NCBI GenBank assembly: GCA_964607755.1
Contig: CAZSMC010000072.1
Span: forward strand, 1-21,094
Source: CAZSMC01 sp964607755
GTDB lineage: Bacteria; Zhuqueibacterota; Zhuqueibacteria; Residuimicrobiales; Krinioviventaceae
DNA length: 21,094 nucleotides
Direction: 5' to 3'
Part shown: positions 7,132-14,449 of the stretch, in pieces
Numbering within the stretch: position 1 is the first letter of the stretch
Layout: each line of letters starts with the position of its first letter
Notes under the pieces: model-generated
The model's database searches: none
Told to the model about the DNA's origin: nothing
The model's input: only the letters and a program-made list of their open reading frames with translations
Made by a program: the position numbers and the translations under genes

Positions 7132-7326
7132 ATGCAAGAATATCTTACTCACTGGCGAAACTTTTATAAGACTTGGAATGAAGCAAAAAGTAAATGGGAT
7201 GATAAAGCTCGTCAAAACTTTGAAAAAAAATATCTAAAAGTTTTAAAAATACAAATAAAGCATATTCAGATAGAATTAGATCAACTCCAAAAAATTATTA
7301 AGCAAGCAAATGATCAAGTAAAATAA
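7132..7326 (+). CDS. Small helical WxD protein, WXG100-like half or immunity candidate
   Basis: A 64-aa, highly charged helical protein, 23 bp after the effector candidate and 25 bp before the ATPase. The segment SKWDDKARQNFEKKYLKVL (residues 20-38) has the W.D.A...F pattern of a WXG100 turn and second helix. The first helix is short (residues 2-18) and rich in aromatics. It may be a second, shortened WXG100-like partner of the 90-aa protein, or an immunity or chaperone protein for the 371-aa product; the sequence does not decide. There is no classical Shine-Dalgarno; the start is preceded by TTTGGGATAT, a word repeated before the next gene. Confidence 0.6.
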   Translation: MQEYLTHWRNFYKTWNEAKSKWDDKARQNFEKKYLKVLKIQIKHIQIELDQLQKIIKQANDQVK

Positions 7327-7351
7327 AGATTAATTATTTTGGGATATATAA

Positions 7352-10300
7352 ATGTTAGATGAAAGGCAAAAAATAATTGGCGAACAAAAAAAGTGGCTAG
7401 AATACTTTAGAAATATAATAAGCGAGAGAATTGAAAGTGAATCTCCTTTAAAAGAAAAACTGGATTCTGAAATAGAAGCTATTAAAAAACAAAAAAATAA
7501 AGAAATCAACAAAGCTAAAGATACTTTTAATCAGATTAAGAAAAATCCCAAAAGTAATTTAGATGAAATTATAAATCATGCCAGTAATGCAAAAAAATAT
7601 TTGGAAGCAGCAAAAAGAAATAAAGTTCTGGATATGGCTTCTGCTAAAAAGAGTATTGAAAATCCAGATGATCCAATATTTATATTAGAAAAATATAAAA
7701 GGAGAGCACAAGAGCTATGTGAAAAACTTAAAGAACAATGTTATAATGATGATGATGAACCAATACTGCCATTCAAAAAGATATCAGTATATGCGACTAT
7801 GCTTTTTATGGTATTTTTGTTTTTATATGGAGTTAAAATATTATTATTCAATGAAATAAATATAAAAGATATTTTTTTGCCTTTATTATTTTTTTCTGTG
7901 TTGGTAAGTGGTATATTCACATGGTTGATATTAAAATTTATTGATAATTGGTCTCTTAAACTATATAATGAATTGCTGAGCATACAGATTAACTCACAAA
8001 ATTTATACTCTTTTTACATTGAACATTATTCTAATGAATTAAAAAGTAGTATCAATAACATAGAAAAACGTTATGAAAAAAAGAAAAATGAGGTTGAAAA
8101 GTCATATGCTGCAGAGATAGAAAAAATAAATAAAAATTTTAATGTAAAAATGAATAAATTTAAAGATTGGCATAGTTCATTTTTAGAAAACGTAAATAAA
8201 ACCTGCCCTAATTTTAATGATCCTGTATGGAAAAATTGGATACCATTATTTGTTTTGCCATCCTTTTTAAAAATTGGCAACTTTCAAGAAAAATTTCATG
8301 GGTATGAATTAACAACTCCAGCTATCTTGCCATTTCCAAGTTCAAAATCCTTAATAATACGTTTTTCGGATGAAATTGGAAAAATAAAAGCAGTTGAAGG
8401 TATTCAGTCTATGATCTTAAAAATAATTGCTTTACTACCACCTGGAAAATTTAGATTAATGTTTTTTGATCCTATTGGAATAGGTAAAAATGTTACACCT
8501 TTTTTAAGTTTAGCAGATTTTAAGGAATCTTTAATAACATCAAAAGTATGGATTGAATCTCAACATATTGAAAGAAACTTGAAAGATCTGACAGAACATA
8601 TGGGAGATGTAATACAAAAATATTTAAGAAATAAATATTCTTCAATTGAGGAATACAATGAATACGCGGAAGAGGTTGCAGAGCCTTATCGGATTGTTGT
8701 TATAATTGATTTTCCAGAAAATTTTACAGAAGATGCAGCAAAAAGATTGGTAAGTGTTGTACAAAATGGTCCAAAATGTGGAGTTTATGCTATTATTCTT
8801 CATGATCAAACTAAAAAGCTTTCGCATAATTTTAATATTAATGATTTAACAAAATCTTCTGAAATAATCATTTGGGAAAATAAATATTTTAAGTGGCAAA
8901 ATCCAGCTTATAAACAATTTAATTTGGAATTAGATAAACCACCGTCAAATGAAATATTTGATAAAATTATTAATAAAATGGGAAATGCCGCAATTGAATC
9001 AACTAAAGTAGAAGTTCCTTTTGAAAAAATATTAGAGAAAACAGGATTATCAGAAAACAAGTATTGGAGTAGTAATACGATTAATGGAATACGTGCGGCA
9101 CTTGGCCCAATTGGAGCTAACAGAGTACAGTTTATAGAATTAGGTGAAGGTACTGCACAGCATGCACTAGTTGGAGGACAAACGGGTTCAGGTAAATCAA
9201 CATTACTGCATATTTTAATATGTAGTTTGATATTAAACTATAATCCTGATGAACTTGAATTATATTTAATCGATTTCAAGAAAGGTGTTGAATTCAAAAT
9301 ATATTCAAATTATAGGTTACCCCACGCACAAGTAATTGCAATCGAGAGTGAGCGTGAATATGGATTAAGTGTTCTTTCCGGTTTGGATGAAGAGTTGAAA
9401 AAACGTGGTGAACTATTTAGAAAAGAAGCGATTGATTCTATCAAAGAATATAGAAAGAAGTTAGATAAAAAAATGCCTAGAATATTATTATTAGTCGATG
9501 AGTTCCATGTTTTTTTTAACGAAGATGATAGAATCGCTTATAGAGCCACTCAGCTCTTAGATGGATTAGTAAGACAGGGGCGTGCATTTGGTATTCATGT
9601 ATTACTTGGTTCCCAATCACTATCAGGAAATAATAGATTGCCTCAAAGTATCATTGATCAAATGGGTGTAAGAATAGCCCTTAAATGCTCAGAGGCAGAA
9701 TCACGTTTAATTCTCAGTGATGAAAATACAGCAGCCAGAAAATTGTCAAGGCCAGGTGAAGCTATTTATAATTCTGCTAACGGGCTCATTGAAGGTAATA
9801 ATCCTTTCCAAGTGGCCTGGCTTGATGAAAAAACTAAAATGAATTTTTTAAATAAAATTGCCGAGCTTGCTAAGGTTAATAAAAAATGGAAGAATAAAAA
9901 AATATATATTTTTGAAGGAAACGCACCTGTTAATGTTGAGCAGGATAATTATCTTAATTCATTTTTAAGCAATCCAAATTTGTTCGATAATAAAACAAGC
10001 GTTGCTTGGCTTGGGGAGCCTATAGCAACAAAGAAATCAACACAGGCAGTTTTTTTACCCGAAAGCGGTAATAATCTTTTAATAATAGGACAAAATAATG
10101 AAGCTGCTATGTCAATTATTTTGGTTAGTATTATTACACTGAATGTTCAATATTATGAAGGTATAAAATTATATATTCTTGATTTGGGACCAAAAGATTC
10201 AACATTCACTAGAAAATTTTCAGTAATTAGTAATAATTATTCAAATACAAAACTTGGTGGAAGAAAACATCTCAATATTTTTATTAATGAAATAAACAAT

Positions 10301-10765
10301 GAATTAGAAAGCCGAGAACAGTTATATGACAAGAGTGAAAGTTTGGATAATATAAATAACATTTTTTTAATTATTTATGGATTGCAACATGCAAAAGATT
10401 TAGAACCAGATGAGTCATTTTCAATACCTAGTTATGATGATAGCGGCAAACAAAATGAACAAAACCTTTTTAATAAATTTAGTCAAATTCTTCAAGATGG
10501 CCCCAACCTCAAAATACATACGATAGCATGGGTTGATACTTTGAGAAATTTAAACCGGAGATTAGATCGGCAAACAATAAAAGAATATGAATTATTTATT
10601 CTTTTTCAAATGAAAGAGGATGATTCATTACAAATAATAGACTCATTAGATGCTTCTAAACTTGGACCATATCGAGCCCTATTTTATAATGAAAATGAGG
10701 GAGTTTTAGAAAAATTTCGACCTTACTCTATTCCTACTGATGATTGGCTGAAAAAGAATTCATGA
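7352..10765 (+). CDS. Membrane-anchored FtsK/SpoIIIE ATPase, EccC/EssC-like
   Basis: A 1137-aa protein. Order: charged coiled coil (1-135); two transmembrane helices (about 145-166 and 174-197); coiled-coil stalk (205-275); a first ATPase-like module without P-loop (about 325-505, strands KFRLMFFD and RIVVIIDFPE). Next comes an intact FtsK/SpoIIIE module (about 575-825) with Walker A GQTGSGKS (609-616), Walker B ILLLVDEF (711-718) and the RQGRAFGIHVLLGSQS sensor strand. A third, degenerate module (about 885-1130) has LIIGQNNEAAMS where a P-loop belongs. Stalk plus tandem ATPases with one working site is the layout of EccC/EssC motors that recognise WXG100 substrates. Last gene of the operon; preceded by TTTGGGATAT. 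A DNA-pumping role, as in FtsK, cannot be excluded, but no FtsK gamma domain is present. Confidence 0.85.
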   Translation: MLDERQKIIGEQKKWLEYFRNIISERIESESPLKEKLDSEIEAIKKQKNKEINKAKDTFNQIKKNPKSNLDEIINHASNAKKYLEAAKRNKVLDMASAKKSIENPDDPIFILEKYKRRAQELCEKLKEQCYNDDDEPILPFKKISVYATMLFMVFLFLYGVKILLFNEINIKDIFLPLLFFSVLVSGIFTWLILKFIDNWSLKLYNELLSIQINSQNLYSFYIEHYSNELKSSINNIEKRYEKKKNEVEKSYAAEIEKINKNFNVKMNKFKDWHSSFLENVNKTCPNFNDPVWKNWIPLFVLPSFLKIGNFQEKFHGYELTTPAILPFPSSKSLIIRFSDEIGKIKAVEGIQSMILKIIALLPPGKFRLMFFDPIGIGKNVTPFLSLADFKESLITSKVWIESQHIERNLKDLTEHMGDVIQKYLRNKYSSIEEYNEYAEEVAEPYRIVVIIDFPENFTEDAAKRLVSVVQNGPKCGVYAIILHDQTKKLSHNFNINDLTKSSEIIIWENKYFKWQNPAYKQFNLELDKPPSNEIFDKIINKMGNAAIESTKVEVPFEKILEKTGLSENKYWSSNTINGIRAALGPIGANRVQFIELGEGTAQHALVGGQTGSGKSTLLHILICSLILNYNPDELELYLIDFKKGVEFKIYSNYRLPHAQVIAIESEREYGLSVLSGLDEELKKRGELFRKEAIDSIKEYRKKLDKKMPRILLLVDEFHVFFNEDDRIAYRATQLLDGLVRQGRAFGIHVLLGSQSLSGNNRLPQSIIDQMGVRIALKCSEAESRLILSDENTAARKLSRPGEAIYNSANGLIEGNNPFQVAWLDEKTKMNFLNKIAELAKVNKKWKNKKIYIFEGNAPVNVEQDNYLNSFLSNPNLFDNKTSVAWLGEPIATKKSTQAVFLPESGNNLLIIGQNNEAAMSIILVSIITLNVQYYEGIKLYILDLGPKDSTFTRKFSVISNNYSNTKLGGRKHLNIFINEINNELESREQLYDKSESLDNINNIFLIIYGLQHAKDLEPDESFSIPSYDDSGKQNEQNLFNKFSQILQDGPNLKIHTIAWVDTLRNLNRRLDRQTIKEYELFILFQMKEDDSLQIIDSLDASKLGPYRALFYNENEGVLEKFRPYSIPTDDWLKKNS

Positions 10766-11054
10766 TTTAAATTATGCATTAATGTATAAAAATCACATTT
10801 GTCATAATTTATACGCAAGATAAAAAATTTTTCTGATAATTAAAATTGCAATCCATCTTTACAATCTCATTCAAACTTTAGTTTAAAGCATGGAATTTTA
10901 GCTCGCTATCGATTCGTATCCCTTCTTTGAGTTGTAATTCGTAATTATATTTATCTTGTTACCTGGAAATTGAATTCACAACAAGGAATAAAAATACGGG
11001 AAGTTAGAGGCTCGGTACGATATAAAGAACAACTTTCAACAATCGAAGCATTAG
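10766..11054. other. AT-rich gene-free stretch after the ATPase operon
   Basis: No open frame of interest, no clear terminator hairpin with U-run, and no repeat family member was found. It marks the right edge of the AT-rich island. Confidence 0.5.
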
Positions 11055-11708
11055 TCATTTTTTAAAAACTGTGTGCAATGACATCCTTGGTTTCAATGCG
11101 CGTAAAAATCTACCGATCGGCACACAATAAATCTCCTCAATCAACAGTTTTTCACCCCCACGGTAGAGCAAAATGCAGTTGGCTTGCGGATAGTCGGTCC
11201 GAAAACTTTTTAACGCCTTGAGATCGCTGTTGCGGACCTGTTTTGTATTTTTTACCTCGATGGCAAAGAGTCCGCTCTCGCCATACACAATAAAATCCAC
11301 TTCCAGGCCGTATTGCGTGCGCCAAAAATACAGGTCATTTTTTTCCGTATGATACGCCAGATACGCTCTCAGGTGTTGAGCGACCAGGCCTTCAAGCGCA
11401 GCGCCGTCAATTTCTTCCGGCCGGTCCAGCGGCCCTTCGGGGCGCAGTGCCCGGAACACGCCGCAATCGTACAAATAAAATTTGGGATGGGAAACCACAG
11501 CGCGTTTTGCTTTTTTGGTAAACACAGGCAGCCGAAACGCCAGTAAAATATCTTCCAATATTTTAACATAGCCTTCCACAACTTTGCGTTCGATGTGCGC
11601 TTCTCTGGCCACATTGCTGATGTTAAGTTGCGCTCCGTACGAAAAACTGACCGATTCAAGAAACCGGTTAATTGTCGAGAGCCACAATAATTCCATAACA
11701 AATTTCAT
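11055..11708 (-). pseudogene. Truncated DUF4143 ATPase, C-terminal part only
   Basis: The frame to 11708 matches the C-terminal half of the intact ATPase encoded at 12677-13852 (from FLES..FSYGAQLN onward) nearly residue for residue, but homology stops near 11668. The first ~14 residues are translated from the short-repeat array at 11684-11846, so the N-terminal P-loop domain is gone and the start has no Shine-Dalgarno. The retained part includes the DUF4143 region with EVDFIV and FAIEVKN, a PD-(D/E)XK-like core. Divergence from the intact copy increases toward the last ~25 residues. Probably a relic of gene duplication later cut by insertion/deletion. Confidence 0.85.
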
Positions 11709-11846
11709 TTAGGGTCATCACAATTCCATAAGCCTCAGAGTCAAGTTATTCCATAGGTTGATCCCATTCAGGGTCATGATTATTCCATAAGCTTATGCTT
11801 TCCAGGGTCATGACAATTTCATAATGATCAGGGTCATTTTATTCCC
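11684..11846. repeat. Array of short degenerate direct repeats, IS-end-like
   Basis: About six copies of a unit near CAGGGTCATGAYAATTCCAT: around 11684, 11711, 11736, 11769, 11803 and 11829 (first and last partial), spaced irregularly by about 25-34 bp. The spacing is too irregular, and there are no uniform spacers, for a CRISPR. Multiple subterminal copies of a transposase-binding word are known at ends of IS21-type elements; this looks like such an end left after loss of the element. It abuts the break point of the truncated ATPase gene. The rest of the gap to 11954 holds nothing recognisable. Confidence 0.6.
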
Positions 11847-11954
11847 ACTTAAATTTACCATATCTTTTCAAAACTACTCGCACGTAACAATTACTTAATT
11901 ATAACACATGTAAAAATGAATAAAAGTATATATATCTTATTGCACTTTTTGTTT

Positions 11955-12323
11955 TTACCTCATTTTTCGAATTCTGAATTTTTGATTTTGATATACACAA
12001 AAACAATTCGCCAGTCGTTGAGAATAATGGCTTATTATATGTTTTACTACCTGTAGTTTTTCCGGGCCTGTGGCATCTTCCAGCCTCAGCAGTAAAATCC
12101 CACTATGTTCCATAGATAAATGGTAAACCAGTTCTCCAAAATCTTTATCTAATGTTATGATGATCCGGTCCTCCTTGGCAGCCATCCGAATAATTTCTTT
12201 GTCACTCATGCGTGGATTTATATCTCGAACCGCTTTTGTATCAAATCCCTTGTCATTCAAATATGTTTCGATCGTTTTACCAACACCTACATCGACGAGA
12301 AATCGCAGGTCGGATGATGTCAT
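11955..12323 (-). CDS. DUF5615 PIN-like toxin
   Basis: A 122-aa protein of the DUF5615 (Mut7-C/PIN-like) family. It has RFLVDVGVGKTIETYLNDKG at the start (first acidic residue D11), RMSDKEIIRMAAKEDRIIIT, and then LDKDFGELV (acidic pair) followed by GILLLRLED. These are the conserved acidic positions of PIN-type ribonucleases, so an RNA-cleaving toxin is likely. It overlaps the upstream DUF433 gene by four bases (12320-12323), the usual arrangement of DUF433/DUF5615 toxin-antitoxin pairs. The C-terminal tail from about 100 on is basic. Confidence 0.85.
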   Translation of the reverse strand: MTSSDLRFLVDVGVGKTIETYLNDKGFDTKAVRDINPRMSDKEIIRMAAKEDRIIITLDKDFGELVYHLSMEHSGILLLRLEDATGPEKLQVVKHIISHYSQRLANCFCVYQNQKFRIRKMR

Positions 12324-12568
12324 TCTTGATCCCCAACAGGAAGTACCTGCTCTTCTTCAACTAATTCGGTTGCATATAAATAGATGGCCTGGAAATCCTC
12401 TTTTTCAAGTTCCGGATACTCTTGTAAAAGTTCCTGTTCTGAAACGCCTGCAGAAAGCGCCCGGAGAATCTGTTCCACAGTAATCCTTAATCCCCGAATG
12501 GCAGGCTTTCCGACCATGATTTTGGGATTAACTGTGATTCTGGAATGTAATTCTTTTGCATTCATCAT
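12320..12568 (-). CDS. DUF433 antitoxin
   Basis: A DUF433 helix-turn-helix antitoxin, 82 aa from the ATG at 12568. ITVNPKIMVGKPAIRGLRIT followed by VEQILRALSAGVSEQELLQE and the YPELEKEDFQAIYLYA helix is the full family pattern. The frame is open to an ATG at 12598, but that has no Shine-Dalgarno, whereas AAAGAAAG stands before 12568 and family members start close to this point. It is expected to neutralise the overlapping DUF5615 product and repress the pair. Located between two direct copies of the DUF4143 ATPase sequence. Confidence 0.85.
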   Translation of the reverse strand: MMNAKELHSRITVNPKIMVGKPAIRGLRITVEQILRALSAGVSEQELLQEYPELEKEDFQAIYLYATELVEEEQVLPVGDQE

Positions 12569-12676
12569 GTTATATTTCTTTCTTTTTGATGATTCCATAA
12601 TTATACATCATGATCGTAATTCACTTTTTTTAGATATTTTTTACAATACTCAATGTAATAGTTTTTGGTAACGGCA

Positions 12677-13852
12677 TCAAGCATTTTGTATAACTGTCTG
12701 CATCGTCATCCCGGGTTTCAATGCGCGTAAAAATTTCCCGATTGGCACACAATAAATCTCATCAATCAACAACTTTTCATCCCCACGGTAGAGCAAAATA
12801 CAAGTGGCTTGCGGATAGTCGTTCCGAAAACTTTTTAGCGCTTTGAGATCGCTGTTGCGGACCTGTTTTGCATTCTTTACCCCGATGGCAAAGAGTCCGC
12901 TTTCGCCATACACAATAAAATCAACTTCCAGGCCGTATTGGCCGTATTGCGTGCGCCAAAAATACAGGTTATTTTTTTCCGTATGATACGCCAGATACGC
13001 TCTCAGGTGTTGAGCGACCAGGCCTTCAAGCGCAGCGCCGTCAATTTCTTCCGGCCGGTCCAGCGGCCCTTCGGGGCGCAGTGCCCGGAACACGCCGCAA
13101 TCGTACAAATAAAATTTGGGATGGGAAACCACAGCGCGTTTTGCTTTTTTGGTAAACACAGGCAGCCGAAACGCCAGTAAAATATCTTCCAATATTTTAA
13201 CATAGCCTTCCACAACTTTGCGTTCGATGTGCGCTTCTCTGGCCACATTGCTGATGTTAAGTTGCGCTCCGTACGAAAAACTGATCGATTCAAGAAAACG
13301 GCTAAAAGCGCCGTTATTTCGCACCAGGCCTTCCTGCTGCACTTCTTCCCGAACGTAAAGTGTAATATACGCATCCAGTGTGGCCTCTGGCTCCGGGCTT
13401 GTCGCAATGACCGGCACCAGGCCTGTTTGCAGCGTTTTGCTAAGGGGCGTATACGGGACCTCGGAGAGCATAAATGGGTGCATGGTGTAATAATGCAGCC
13501 GTCCGGCCAGCAAATCCGCGCCGGTCTTTTTGATCTTTCGCGCGCTGGAACCGGTCAGGATAAACTGCTTTTCTTTGTACTGCTCGACCAGTGCATGCAC
13601 GGTTTCCAGCAGTTCCGGCACTTTTTGCACCTCGTCGATAATGATGATATTTTTTTCAATGTTGCCCTCTACAAGTTCCTTTAATCGCTCCGGATAGGCA
13701 GACATTGTCCTGTAAACGTCAGGCATCAGTAAATCGACCCACAGTGCGTTCGGATAATGATGGCGAAGGAATGTTGATTTGCCGGTTCCGCGCGGTCCGA
13801 ATAAAAAATAAGAATGCCGCGGCGGTGAAAAATGTCGTTCGATGTATTTCAT
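12677..13852 (-). CDS. DUF4143-domain AAA-type ATPase, intact copy
   Basis: A 391-aa protein: P-loop GPRGTGKST (19-27), Walker B NIIIIDEVQ (68-76), LTGSSAR sensor (99-105), and a C-terminal DUF4143 domain (about 180-375) with a PD-(D/E)XK-like core. The core reads GLEVDFIV (Asp311) and FAIGVKN. The second motif has Gly324 where the truncated copy at 11055-11708 and family logic have Glu (codon GGG versus GAG), so any nuclease-type activity may be lost. A 9-bp tandem duplication (12931-12948) adds three residues (QYG repeated). These ATPases are common accessory genes of unclear function. Two palindromes lie upstream of the start. The opposite-strand frames are shadows. Confidence 0.92.
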   Translation of the reverse strand: MKYIERHFSPPRHSYFLFGPRGTGKSTFLRHHYPNALWVDLLMPDVYRTMSAYPERLKELVEGNIEKNIIIIDEVQKVPELLETVHALVEQYKEKQFILTGSSARKIKKTGADLLAGRLHYYTMHPFMLSEVPYTPLSKTLQTGLVPVIATSPEPEATLDAYITLYVREEVQQEGLVRNNGAFSRFLESISFSYGAQLNISNVAREAHIERKVVEGYVKILEDILLAFRLPVFTKKAKRAVVSHPKFYLYDCGVFRALRPEGPLDRPEEIDGAALEGLVAQHLRAYLAYHTEKNNLYFWRTQYGQYGLEVDFIVYGESGLFAIGVKNAKQVRNSDLKALKSFRNDYPQATCILLYRGDEKLLIDEIYCVPIGKFLRALKPGMTMQTVIQNA

Positions 13853-13891
13853 ATCTTTTTCTCTTTTTTTAAAAGATACAAAAATAACCCA

Positions 13892-13951
13892 AAAAATGGA
13901 AGTACAAATTCCATTTTTGCGGGAAAAATGGAATTATAGATTCCAATTTTT
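13892..13951. promoter_or_regulatory. Twin palindromes upstream of the DUF4143 ATPase
   Basis: AAAAATGGAA-N7-TTCCATTTTT (13892-13918) is perfect; AAAAATGGAA-N7-TTCCAATTTTT (13924-13951) has one extra base. They begin 40 bp upstream of the ATPase start. Two like sites with the same arms suggest an operator pair; a folded-RNA or small-repeat role is possible. The rest of 13853-14085 shows only CTGTCGACAG, an isolated 10-bp palindrome (13972-13981). Confidence 0.5.
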
Positions 13952-14085
13952 AGGATTTTATTAGACTCGAACTGTCGACAGCGGTTGAAAGGGAACTGAA
14001 AAAATAGACATTGTCACAAGCACTCTGTTTGACATAACTTAAAAAATCTGCGATCCGGTCTAAAAAGAAGGGCGCAAATATATTA

Positions 14086-14296
14086 TGTAAAAGCTCACTG
14101 ATGGGAGGAATCCTTGCAACATTATCAAATTGGGCTAAAGCCCAATTTTTTGAGAGGTCATTTTTACTTTACCCCGAGCTAAAGCTCGGGGCTATATTGT
14201 TGCCCCGATCAAGTCGGGGGTATTGAGATTCTTTTACATTTAACAGGCACTTTAGTGCCGAAAGATTAAAACTTTCACCCAAGACTGAGCTTTTAC
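14086..14296 (+). mobile_element. Multi-hairpin MITE-like element, copy A
   Basis: A 211-bp unit repeated in inverted orientation at 16988-17200. Its ends are imperfect inverted repeats of each other: TGTAAAAGCTCACTGATGGG at the left, and GTAAAAGCTCAGTCTTGGG read from the right. Inside are four stem-loops: AAATTGGGCT/AGCCCAATTT (14127-14148), CCCCGAGCT/AGCTCGGGG (14172-14191), CCCCGA/TCGGGG (14203-14219) and GGCAC/GTGCC (14246-14259). Short loops, mostly of As or Ts, occur throughout. It encodes no protein. It is probably a non-autonomous element or REP-type cluster moved by a transposase encoded elsewhere. 14297-14392 holds nothing recognisable. Confidence 0.8.
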
Positions 14297-14392
14297 TATA
14301 TTATCGAATTTGCTTTTGTAAATTTACACCGGATTTTTTATATTAGTTACATTTCGAACGTGATTGTTGAGCATCATGACACCGCACTTTTT

Positions 14393-14411
14393 TCACACAC
14401 GAGTTGTGTGA
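14393..14411 (+). promoter_or_regulatory. Possible operator before the membrane-protein gene
   Basis: TCACACA-N5-TGTGTGA is a perfect 7-bp-arm inverted repeat ending 38 bp before the ATG at 14450. Size and position suit a dimeric repressor or activator; no matching regulator is evident nearby. Confidence 0.35.
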
Positions 14412-14449
14412 TGAAGGATCATGACATATCATAGAAAAGGGGTACAGCC

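Noticed and set aside
7352..10765. Housekeeping FtsK/SpoIIIE DNA translocase
   Set aside because: No four-helix FtsK membrane domain and no gamma DNA-reading domain; the tandem ATPase modules, coiled-coil stalk and WXG100 neighbour argue for an EccC-like motor.
11684..11846. Possible CRISPR-like array
   Set aside because: Units are degenerate, the spacing varies, there are no uniform unique spacers and no cas genes; an insertion-sequence end fits better.
12569..12598. Earlier start for the DUF433 antitoxin
   Set aside because: No ribosome site precedes it and the added residues are lysine-rich and outside the family domain.
14393..14411. Rho-independent terminator
   Set aside because: The stem is short, not GC-rich and has no U-run on either strand; an operator is more plausible.
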